Shown here: piece after piece, positions 1 to 5,667 of the stretch
Layout: each line of letters begins with the position of its first letter
Numbering within the stretch: the stretch's first letter is position 1
Origin: Oscillospiraceae bacterium
Lineage (GTDB): Bacteria > Bacillota_A > Clostridia > Oscillospirales > CAG-272
NCBI GenBank assembly: GCA_015064195.1
Contig: SVSO01000080.1
Coordinates: forward strand, 1 to 11,717
DNA: 11,717 bases
Direction: 5' to 3'
Made by a program: the position numbers and the translations under genes
The notes under the pieces: model-generated
Told to the model about the DNA's origin: nothing
The model's database searches: none
What the model saw: only the letters and a program-made list of their open reading frames with translations

Positions 1-19
1 ATATATATATATATATATA
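1..19. repeat. AT dinucleotide microsatellite
   Basis: Nine uninterrupted AT units plus one A open the window. This is a simple low-complexity tract. The rest of 20-121 is AT-rich and holds no ORF with a convincing ribosome site, and I see no recognisable gene in it. The tract may lie in an intergenic region or near an assembly edge; the sequence alone does not decide this. Confidence 0.9.
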
Positions 20-121
20 CTGTTAACAAATGGTGAAATTATATGAATTTTGTATGAATTATCTTCGGGAGGGATCGTTATTCAAGGGGGATATTTGATT
101 TGTGAATATTTAGAGGTTCCC

Positions 122-255
122 TTATATCTTACTGCCGAAAAAAAATCAATTCAAAATCAGAGCCAATAATTTCACAATCGGGGCTTGTTGTTGACACGGA
201 TTCTGCAATATGCTATAATAAACTCGGAGGTGATGAAATGGAAGAACAGAATAAA
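122..255 (+). repeat. 134-bp direct repeat, copy 1 (truncated divergent promoter cassette)
   Basis: This stretch matches 2058-2191 over 134 bp with only two substitutions that I can find (138/2074 and 233/2169). It carries the AraC-side promoter, its ribosome site and the first six codons of the regulator, plus the -35 region of the opposite, lipoprotein-side promoter. The similarity stops abruptly on both sides. On the left it breaks inside the -10 box of the lipoprotein promoter (TATAAT in copy 2, TATAAG here). On the right it breaks after codon six of the regulator. It is therefore a remnant of a third SBP/AraC module or a recently copied fragment of the intact one. Confidence 0.95.
191..219 (+). 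promoter_or_regulatory. Consensus sigma-A promoter of the broken AraC copy
   Basis: TTGACA at 191-196 and TATAAT at 214-219 are separated by 17 bp, with a TGC extended -10 element just before TATAAT. This equals the consensus and is identical to the promoter of the intact AraC gene downstream. Transcription should start near 226, yet no regulator gene follows, so the promoter appears orphaned but structurally intact. Confidence 0.85.
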
Positions 256-291
256 TACGACGTGGTACTTGCAATTCCACTTCGTATGTGA
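238..291 (+). pseudogene. AraC-family regulator remnant (5' end only)
   Basis: An ATG at 238, seven bases after a GGAGG ribosome site, opens a 17-codon frame. Its first six codons (MEEQNK) are those of the AraC regulator at 2174. From codon seven the sequence is unrelated to the regulator and stops at 289-291. I read this as the 5' stub of a lost or never-complete duplicate. Translation of a 17-residue peptide from the good ribosome site is possible, but no function can be assigned. Confidence 0.6.
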
Positions 292-322
292 TAAACTATG
301 TATGTCATTCATTTTTTATGAC

Positions 323-390
323 CTCCCTTTGGTATTTTTTGTGCAGTTGGTAGCCGCACTTTTATTATACCAAAGGGAGTTAACTTTTTT
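323..390 (+). terminator. Long hairpin with T-tract, probable terminator or mobile-element relic
   Basis: A perfect 13-bp inverted repeat (CTCCCTTTGGTAT at 323-335, its complement at 367-379) encloses a 31-base loop that itself can form GTGC/GCAC (341-344 with 356-359). TTAAC and then six T follow, at 385-390. On the plus strand this has the form of an intrinsic terminator and would end a transcript from the orphan promoter at 191-219. The loop is longer than usual, so a terminal inverted repeat pair of a decayed small element is an alternative. Confidence 0.5.
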
Positions 391-421
391 CAAGACCTAT
401 AGGCATAGCCTTTTGGGAACT

Positions 422-443
422 CCCCTGCCTTGCCGGGGGTTTT
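422..443 (+). terminator. Short weak GC hairpin followed by TTTT
   Basis: CCCC at 422-425 can pair with GGGG at 435-438, with a GC/GC continuation after one mismatch and a three-base loop. Four T follow at 440-443. It could act as a second, weak plus-strand terminator behind the hairpin at 323-379. The T-tract is short and the stem interrupted, so this is tentative. Confidence 0.3.
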
Positions 444-451
444 CGGTAGAC

Positions 452-489
452 AAAAACCGGTGCCGCATTTTCATCGGTACCGGTTTTTT
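452..489 (-). terminator. Intrinsic terminator of the first lipoprotein gene
   Basis: AAAAACCGGTGCCG (452-465) pairs with CGGTACCGGTTTTT (475-488) with one G-T type mismatch and a nine-base loop. Read on the minus strand, the stem lies 12 bases after the lipoprotein stop codon at 501-503 and ends in a run of T. The A/T symmetry of the arms means it may also work on the plus strand. Confidence 0.8.
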
Positions 490-500
490 GCTGTTTTTGT

Positions 501-1997
501 TTATTTCTGTCCGTACGCGCGGATGTCCTCCCTCACCTCATTAAGGCGCGTCTGTGCTTTTGATTCGATAGAAGCGTATTCGCTTGCAAATGTGTTCTCC
601 TTTGCCTCAATGATGTTGTATACGATGCTCCTGATGCCGGATACGGTCCAGACGAGAGCAGGTTCGTAATAGATGTTGCTGAAGATGATATCGAGCATAT
701 CTGCGCTGTCCTCGTCGTAGGTGTACTTGGTCTTGCAGGATACTTCGATATATGCCGGATACGACGTGGTATATGCCTCAGCAGAGAGTGCTTCGAGCAT
801 GAATGCGGAGAAATCCGGTGTCTGTGAGGAGGACGGAATACCTACCAGCATCGAATAGCGGTCTGCCATATTGATGTATTCTTCCTGCGCCTCGTCATAC
901 TTTGGGAACGGGAGAATGCCGTAGTCGTCGGTGGAGTTTGCAGATCTCGACGCCAGAGAGTGCGGGAAGCCGGTGATGAAAAGTGCACGGCCTGCGTTGT
1001 AGGTCTGACCGGAGAAGCTCCAGTAGCTCGACCACGATTCCGGAAGCGTCTTGCCCTTCCATTCATCGCAGGAGGAGCCGATGTAGTCACCGGCCGTGAT
1101 GGAGAGGACCTTATCGAGAATGTCGACCGTGCGCTCGGTGTTGATAGCGATCTCGTAGCCGGCCTCCGTGGTCTTCAGTGTCTGTAAGCCTGCGCCGGTC
1201 GCAAGTGCACATCCGCCGTTGTAGGAGTCAAGCACGATTCCGAACACGTCATCGGTATCGACTTCGCCGTTGCCGTTGATATCGTTCGCAACCGCGGTGC
1301 AGCCTGCCTTCAGCATATCGAGCGTCCATGTGCCGTCGCGGACGGCATCGAAGTAGTTCGGGAGCTGATGTTCCTCGACCAGACGCTTGTTGAAGTTGAG
1401 GATATACACGCGGTTCTTGTCGCGGAGTGTAAAGGCGCTGTTCGCGAAGAAGAGCCGGTCTTCGACTTCTATGCGCTCATTGACCTCGGGATTCCACCAA
1501 GCCTTCGAGAAGTCGATGTAATCCAGCTCGTTGAGATCGTATAAGATACCCTCGCGCGCGAGCTTACCGATTCCGTCGATAGCGCAGAACGCCAGATCAT
1601 AGATATCTTCGTCTGCCAGGACGGCTTTGCGGATCACATCAGCCATAGCATCGCCGCCGGTATTGGCGTTATGCTTTGTCTCAACGATCTTTACGTTGTA
1701 TCTGTCTTCGACTGCCACATTGCGGCGATAGATCGCGTCGTTGACAACATCGCCGTTTTCGGATTCGACGGCTACCTCAAAGGTGGAGAACTGCGTGCTG
1801 GAAGTGTTCTGAAGTCCCAGTACATGGAACTCCTCCCCGCCCCAGTCCATATCGGGCAGGTCGCTCACCGTTGCGGTATCGGTCGTGGTATCGACCGCGG
1901 TGGTATCCGTGCTATCCGTCACGCCTACATCGCCTCCGCAGGCTGCAAGCGAGGTCAGAAGTGCCGCAAGCAGACATACGCTGATATACTTTTTCAT
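501..1997 (-). CDS. Solute-binding lipoprotein, ABC-transporter type (SBP1)
   Basis: Predicted extracellular substrate-binding lipoprotein of 498 residues, anchored to the outer face of the membrane. From the chosen start the protein opens with a lysine pair, a hydrophobic segment and the lipobox LAAC (Cys20). A Thr/Asp-rich linker follows, then a binding-protein body. The loop DINGNGEVDTDD near the middle resembles the Ca-binding loops of sugar-type binding proteins (family 1, LipO/YtcQ-like); this placement is inference. The substrate is unknown. It is paralogous to the lipoprotein at 3077 (shared NGDVxNDAI, WTLD, FGILPxPKYDEAQE and DEDS blocks). An upstream in-frame ATG at 2007-2009 touches the AAAGG ribosome site directly, so the start at 1997, 12 bases after that AAAGG, is preferred. 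It is divergent from AraC1, which is its likely regulator. No permease or ATPase lies nearby. Confidence 0.85.
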   Translation of the reverse strand: MKKYISVCLLAALLTSLAACGGDVGVTDSTDTTAVDTTTDTATVSDLPDMDWGGEEFHVLGLQNTSSTQFSTFEVAVESENGDVVNDAIYRRNVAVEDRYNVKIVETKHNANTGGDAMADVIRKAVLADEDIYDLAFCAIDGIGKLAREGILYDLNELDYIDFSKAWWNPEVNERIEVEDRLFFANSAFTLRDKNRVYILNFNKRLVEEHQLPNYFDAVRDGTWTLDMLKAGCTAVANDINGNGEVDTDDVFGIVLDSYNGGCALATGAGLQTLKTTEAGYEIAINTERTVDILDKVLSITAGDYIGSSCDEWKGKTLPESWSSYWSFSGQTYNAGRALFITGFPHSLASRSANSTDDYGILPFPKYDEAQEEYINMADRYSMLVGIPSSSQTPDFSAFMLEALSAEAYTTSYPAYIEVSCKTKYTYDEDSADMLDIIFSNIYYEPALVWTVSGIRSIVYNIIEAKENTFASEYASIESKAQTRLNEVREDIRAYGQK

Positions 1998-2056
1998 CGC
2001 ATTTATCATCCTTTCTGTTCATGGCGCAGTGATGCCGCCAACATCTGAACAATATC

Positions 2057-2085
2057 ATTATATCTTACTGCCGGAAAAAAATCAA
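2057..2085 (-). promoter_or_regulatory. Sigma-A promoter of SBP1
   Basis: On the minus strand TTGATT (2085-2080) and TATAAT (2062-2057) are 17 bp apart. The start of transcription would be near 2050, giving a leader of about 50 bases before the lipoprotein start. The -35 box is 41 bp from the -35 box of the divergent AraC promoter. Confidence 0.75.
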
Positions 2086-2191
2086 TTCAAAATCAGAGCC
2101 AATAATTTCACAATCGGGGCTTGTTGTTGACACGGATTCTGCAATATGCTATAATAAACTCGGAGGTGGTGAAATGGAAGAACAGAATAAA
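2058..2191 (+). repeat. 134-bp direct repeat, copy 2 (intact divergent promoter cassette)
   Basis: This is the intact counterpart of 122-255, sharing 132 of 134 positions. It spans most of the divergent promoter region between SBP1 and AraC1 plus the first six AraC1 codons. The two copies are in the same orientation and flank the whole SBP1 gene at a distance of 1936 bp, so recombination between them would remove SBP1 and its terminator. Confidence 0.95.
2127..2155 (+). promoter_or_regulatory. Consensus sigma-A promoter of AraC1 with very short leader
   Basis: TTGACA (2127-2132), 17 bp, then TATAAT (2150-2155) preceded by TGC, a full consensus with an extended -10. The expected start near 2162 coincides with the first base of the GGAGG ribosome site (2162-2166), so the mRNA would have a leader of only about 12 bases. 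Confidence 0.85.
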
Positions 2192-3034
2192 GCCCTGCGG
2201 TCATTGTATCCAAACTTTTTTGTTTTATATAACCGGCATGATCACAGCAGAACGGTACTGCGGTCGCCGCATCACTATCATCCCGTCGGCGAATTCATGC
2301 TCGTTTCAGAGGGTGACTCTATCATCTCCTGCGAAAATACCATCACCCATGTCAGCGGGCCGTACATCGTCTATTTTCCACCGAACATCCCGCACTGGCA
2401 GGATAACAGTGCAAGCGTTATTTATGAGCGCTGGTGCTTTCCGCTGTCCTCAGCCAACATCGGCAGTCCGGCAGAGCTTCCCGACCGATTCTTCATCATC
2501 CAGCTCACACCGGAGCAGTGCCGGGAATTCACCGCCATCGTCGGGCTGATGCATCATTATTACCGAACGCCGACCAATAAGTGGCCGCATAGTCTGCCGC
2601 CCCGTGTATTTTCCGCCCAGGAATCCGTCCGTCTGAAGTATTTGCTGCTGCTCTTTTTAAATGAGCTTCGCCCGCTGATTCCCGGCGGAACGACGCACAA
2701 GCCCAGCTATATCAACGATGTGTGTCTGTACATCAGCGAGCATCCGGCGGAGAATCTGTCGCTGGATTTGCTGGCCGAACGCTTCTTCGTCGGCCGCACC
2801 AAGCTGACCCGGGATTTCCGCCGCGTGATGGATATGTCCGTGGGCAGCTTCATCGCCGCCGTCCGCGTCAATCACATCAAGGAGCTGCTCAGCAGCCAGA
2901 TGCATCTCAGTAAAATCGCAGAGCTGAGCGACTTTTCCTCCGAATCCTACCTGATCCGCGCCTTCACCCGTCACACCGGCCTGTCACCCACCCAATACCG
3001 CACCATGCTGGAAACGGCGGAGCAGGAGAACTGA
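2174..3034 (+). CDS. AraC-family transcriptional regulator (AraC1)
   Basis: Cytoplasmic DNA-binding regulator of 286 residues. The N-terminal half is a cupin-like effector-binding domain (HHYHPVGEFMLV, then YFPPNIPHWQDN, about residues 33-83). The C-terminal ~100 residues form the AraC double helix-turn-helix: LSLDLLAERFFVGRTKL as first recognition unit and IAELSDFSSESYLIRAF plus TGLSPTQYR as the second. The start is ATG seven bases after GGAGG. It is divergent from SBP1 with 41 bp between the two -35 boxes, the usual layout for a local activator, so SBP1 is its probable target; the ligand is unknown. It is paralogous to AraC2 at 4735, and their last 62 shared bases are identical. Family assignment is firm, target is inferred. 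Confidence 0.9.
   Translation: MEEQNKALRSLYPNFFVLYNRHDHSRTVLRSPHHYHPVGEFMLVSEGDSIISCENTITHVSGPYIVYFPPNIPHWQDNSASVIYERWCFPLSSANIGSPAELPDRFFIIQLTPEQCREFTAIVGLMHHYYRTPTNKWPHSLPPRVFSAQESVRLKYLLLLFLNELRPLIPGGTTHKPSYINDVCLYISEHPAENLSLDLLAERFFVGRTKLTRDFRRVMDMSVGSFIAAVRVNHIKELLSSQMHLSKIAELSDFSSESYLIRAFTRHTGLSPTQYRTMLETAEQEN
2963..3024 (+). repeat. 62-bp tract identical to 5512-5573 (AraC 3' end)
   Basis: The last ~20 codons of AraC1 (from FTRHTGLSPTQYR to the Glu-Gln near the end) are identical at every base, including synonymous positions, to the same part of AraC2, while the rest of the two genes has diverged strongly. The partner copy lies at 5512-5573. Confidence 0.9.
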
Positions 3035-3043
3035 ACAACATCA

Positions 3044-3071
3044 AAAGCGCCGCACCTTCGTGCAGCGCTTT
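3044..3071. terminator. Bidirectional terminator between AraC1 and SBP2
   Basis: AAAGCGC (3044-3050) pairs with GCGCTTT (3065-3071) and, after one mismatch, GCAC (3052-3055) pairs with GTGC (3060-3063) around a CTTC loop. It lies 9 bases after the AraC1 stop and 5 bases beyond the SBP2 stop. T-rich ends occur on both strands, so it probably serves both converging genes. Confidence 0.75.
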
Positions 3072-3076
3072 CGCTT

Positions 3077-4561
3077 TTACTCGCCTTTCAGCATTGCGAC
3101 CGTTTTCGCAAGCTCGGTGTTCACCACAGATTCGATGGCCGCCCAAGAGGATGCGAAATTGGTATTTGTCTTTCTCACCATATTTTCAAGCATATCCGTG
3201 ATTTTACCCCAGTTGAACATGAGGCCCACATCAAAGATTTGATTTTCCAGAATAATGTCGATCATTCTGACAGAATCCTCATCCCGCGTGCCCTTGCTCT
3301 TGACCGCTACATCGACAAATGCGGGCGTGATGTGCTTCTGTGCATAATATCCCATGGCATCCAGCAAATGACCGGTCATTTCGAGATCGGTGTTGGTGAC
3401 AGGGACAACGATATGATCCGAGAACCATGTATTGGCGACTGAAATATAATCCTCCTGCGCTTCATCATATTTCGGCATCGGAAGAATTCCGAAATCAGTC
3501 TCCATAGCGCGCAGATCCAGCGATACATACAGTTGATTGGAATAGAACAGGATCTCATTCGCCATCATTTTCGGCGTATAGAAATCACTCCATACACTGC
3601 TGAACTGCTTCGACCAGTCGCTGTTGTACAGTACGGCCTGTCTGTTTCGCATCAGAGTTACCAAATTCGCTGCAAGCCCCGCGTTTCTTTCATTGTTCAG
3701 GGCAAGATTGATGGTTCCATCTTTATCCCGATCCGTGAACCGTGAACCGGCACTGAACATTGCGTAATAGATCGTTCCGTTTTCGCAGGCAAATCCGTAT
3801 ATATCTTCTTTATCCATCTCGGTATTTCCGTTGACATCCCGTGCGGCGGCAGAGATCATTTCCTTCATGACATCCAGCGTCCATTTGCCGTCATCTACCA
3901 GCTGATAGGGATTCTCAAGATGATTCTCCTGAACCAGCGTCTTTGAAAACATCACAATGACCGGAGCACCGAGATTGTAAAGGCTCGCGTCACCGATCGC
4001 CGCCAGCTGTTTGCCGCCTATGGTGTATTCCTCGTTGGCATTGGCATTCCACCAGGAGTGTGACAGATCAAGCGTGGGAATTGTTTTCAGATCGACCAGC
4101 ATTCCGGGCGTGGTCAGCAGAGTTCCCAGTCCCACATTCATCTGCATACCGTAGGTGACAACATCCTCCTGCGCCATAATATACTTTTCCAGCACCTTTG
4201 AGCTGTTTCGGTCGTTATTTTCCAGTGGTATCAGCTCAATATTAACATTCAGCGCTTCTTCCACGGCACGATTCCGGGCAACAATCGCATCGTTGATCAC
4301 ATCGCCGTTTTCTTCATCGAGGGCAATGTTGTATTTCAAAAGCGCAATACTGCCGGGATAATTGTAGCCGGTTATGTTCACCGTCTTTCCGCCGTAGTCC
4401 ACATCCGGCACCGTGTATTCCGCCGCGGTTTCTGTTACCGTGACGTCGTCCGAACTGAAATTTTGTCCATCGTCTGCCGCCTCAGAATTGCCGCATCCGA
4501 TACACTGCAAAAGCAGGGCCGACAAGATTAATAAGCTCATAGCTTGTTTCATTTTCATCAT
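3077..4561 (-). CDS. Solute-binding lipoprotein, ABC-transporter type (SBP2)
   Basis: Second predicted extracellular binding lipoprotein, 494 residues from the chosen start, paralogous to SBP1. The signal peptide has Lys3/Lys5 and a hydrophobic core, then CIGC with Cys23 as the likely lipidated residue. Cys instead of Leu at -3 makes the lipobox slightly atypical. The body keeps the SBP1 landmarks: ENGDVINDAI, WWNANANEE, WTLDVMKEM, a DVNGNTEMDKED loop, FGILPMPKYDEAQEDY and DEDS near the end. The substrate is unknown. The first in-frame ATG (4571-4573) abuts the AGGAAGG ribosome site, so the internal ATG at 4561, 12 bases downstream, is preferred; 4558 is also possible. It is divergent from AraC2, its likely regulator, and convergent with AraC1. 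No transporter membrane subunits are adjacent. Confidence 0.85.
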   Translation of the reverse strand: MMKMKQAMSLLILSALLLQCIGCGNSEAADDGQNFSSDDVTVTETAAEYTVPDVDYGGKTVNITGYNYPGSIALLKYNIALDEENGDVINDAIVARNRAVEEALNVNIELIPLENNDRNSSKVLEKYIMAQEDVVTYGMQMNVGLGTLLTTPGMLVDLKTIPTLDLSHSWWNANANEEYTIGGKQLAAIGDASLYNLGAPVIVMFSKTLVQENHLENPYQLVDDGKWTLDVMKEMISAAARDVNGNTEMDKEDIYGFACENGTIYYAMFSAGSRFTDRDKDGTINLALNNERNAGLAANLVTLMRNRQAVLYNSDWSKQFSSVWSDFYTPKMMANEILFYSNQLYVSLDLRAMETDFGILPMPKYDEAQEDYISVANTWFSDHIVVPVTNTDLEMTGHLLDAMGYYAQKHITPAFVDVAVKSKGTRDEDSVRMIDIILENQIFDVGLMFNWGKITDMLENMVRKTNTNFASSWAAIESVVNTELAKTVAMLKGE

Positions 4562-4617
4562 ATAACTTCGCATCCTTCCTGAATTTATGGTATGATGGAT
4601 TGAGTCTGCTCAATATA

Positions 4618-4646
4618 ATTATAAATGCTCCCGCACTTTCTGTCAA
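4618..4646 (-). promoter_or_regulatory. Consensus sigma-A promoter of SBP2
   Basis: On the minus strand TTGACA (4646-4641) and TATAAT (4623-4618) are 17 bp apart, a perfect consensus. Transcription would begin near 4611. Its -35 box is 40 bp from the divergent AraC2 -35 box; that gap contains the small dyad TCAAT/ATTGA (from 4643), which overlaps this -35 box. Confidence 0.85.
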
Positions 4647-4686
4647 TCGATAATTGATCGGATGTATTGTAAATTCGTCCGCAATC

Positions 4687-4715
4687 TTGACTTTTTATTT
4701 TGGTTATGATATAAT
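4687..4715 (+). promoter_or_regulatory. Sigma-A promoter of AraC2 with very short leader
   Basis: TTGACT (4687-4692), 17 bp, TATAAT (4710-4715) preceded by TGA (extended -10). The predicted start near 4722 falls on the first G of the GGAGG ribosome site (4722-4726), leaving a leader of about 13 bases. This also rules out an upstream ATG at 4654 as the start, because it lies before the promoter. Confidence 0.85.
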
Positions 4716-4734
4716 GATTTCGGAGGTGATTCGG

Positions 4735-5583
4735 TTGACAAATGATGCAGTAATCGAGAATTATTCCTGCTTCGGCATAACCTATTCCCGCAGACAGCTC
4801 CTGCGCAAGCAATTCATGCTGACAAATCACCGGCATAATGTGGGAGAAATCGTATTTGCGCTGGAAGGGGAAGCACTGATCACCTGCGGCAATACGGTCG
4901 TTCATCTGAAAGCACCGTTTATCGCCCATTATCCCGCCGGGATCGCTCATCAGCAGGACAACAGCAGCAGCGAAATCTATGCGCGCTGGTGCTTCCCAAT
5001 CTATCCCGTCCCCATCACGGATTCGGGTTGGATTCCCGACCGTTTTTTCGCCGTCCCATTGGATGATGAGCAGTGCCGTCAGCTGTCCGCTTATGTGCAG
5101 ATTCTGTATGATTATTGGGGCTGTGTATCCGAGAAGCCGCTTACCGAGCAGCCCCGATGCTCCGAAATGGATATGTTCCGTCTCCAGCATCTGCTTCTGT
5201 TGTTTTTGAATGAGCTGAAACCGCTTGTTCCGCAAAGTGCGCTGAGTGAGCATACTTATATCAACGATGTCTGCTACTATATCACGGAGCATCCGAGGGA
5301 GCAGCTGACACTCCGTCACCTGTCCGACCGTTTTTTCGTCGGTCGCACCAAGCTGACCGAGGATTTCAGGCGCGCCATGTCAATGACCATCACAGAATTC
5401 ATCACAAAGGTTCGCATAAGACGCGCGAAAATACTGCTGCAGGAAGGGAAGTGTCTCTCCGAAATCGCCGAAAGCAGTGGTTTTTCGTCGGTTTCCTACT
5501 TTATCAAGGTTTTCACCCGTCACACCGGCCTGTCACCCACCCAATACCGCACCATGCTGGAAACGGCGGAGCAAGATAATTGA
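4735..5583 (+). CDS. AraC-family transcriptional regulator (AraC2), TTG start
   Basis: Regulator of 282 residues, paralogue of AraC1. The start is taken as TTG at 4735, eight bases after GGAGG and directly after the promoter. An in-frame ATG at 4654 gives 27 extra residues but sits upstream of the -35 box and has no ribosome site. A cupin-like N-terminal domain (HRHNVGEIVFALEGE, then HYPAGIAHQQDN) is followed by an AraC double helix-turn-helix over the last ~100 residues (LTLRHLSDRFFVGRTKL; IAESSGFSSVSYFIKVF; TGLSPTQYR). It is divergent from SBP2, with 40 bp between the facing -35 boxes, and probably regulates it. The weak TTG codon and minimal leader suggest low expression. The 3' end shares a 62-bp identical tract with AraC1. 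Confidence 0.9.
   Translation: MTNDAVIENYSCFGITYSRRQLLRKQFMLTNHRHNVGEIVFALEGEALITCGNTVVHLKAPFIAHYPAGIAHQQDNSSSEIYARWCFPIYPVPITDSGWIPDRFFAVPLDDEQCRQLSAYVQILYDYWGCVSEKPLTEQPRCSEMDMFRLQHLLLLFLNELKPLVPQSALSEHTYINDVCYYITEHPREQLTLRHLSDRFFVGRTKLTEDFRRAMSMTITEFITKVRIRRAKILLQEGKCLSEIAESSGFSSVSYFIKVFTRHTGLSPTQYRTMLETAEQDN
5512..5573 (+). repeat. 62-bp tract identical to 2963-3024 (AraC 3' end)
   Basis: This is the partner of the tract at 2963-3024. Identity begins at the Phe-Thr-Arg-His codons and ends just before the last few codons. Sequence on both sides differs at many positions, including the codon just before the tract. Confidence 0.9.
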
Positions 5584-5592
5584 ATCAAAAAA

Positions 5593-5624
5593 GGGCTGCT
5601 GCAAGTTTTCACTTACAGCAGCCC
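5593..5624. terminator. Bidirectional terminator between AraC2 and the acetyltransferase
   Basis: GGGCTGCTG (5593-5601) pairs perfectly with CAGCAGCCC (5616-5624); after one mismatch AAGT pairs with ACTT around a TTTC loop. On the minus strand the stem is followed by six T (5592-5587), on the plus strand by five T at 5632-5636. It is a strong terminator for the acetyltransferase transcript and a plausible one for AraC2. Confidence 0.9.
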
Positions 5625-5667
5625 ATGTTCATTTTTCAAGCGGAAGCCTGCGTTTTCCGTATCGCTA

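Noticed and set aside
185..544. 119-residue plus-strand frame across the repeat copy and hairpins
   Set aside because: It starts inside the promoter and runs through hairpins and the SBP1 terminator. The same N-terminal peptide appears by the duplication alone; no family is recognisable and no ribosome site precedes it.
256..771. 12-base match TACGACGTGGTA at 256-267 and 760-771
   Set aside because: It begins exactly where the repeat copy ends, so it might mark a junction within SBP1, but the match does not extend beyond 12 bases and may be chance.
4585..5319. 244-residue minus-strand frame opposite AraC2
   Set aside because: It is antisense to a clear AraC gene and its divergent promoter, has no domain signature, and is explained by the codon use of the real gene.
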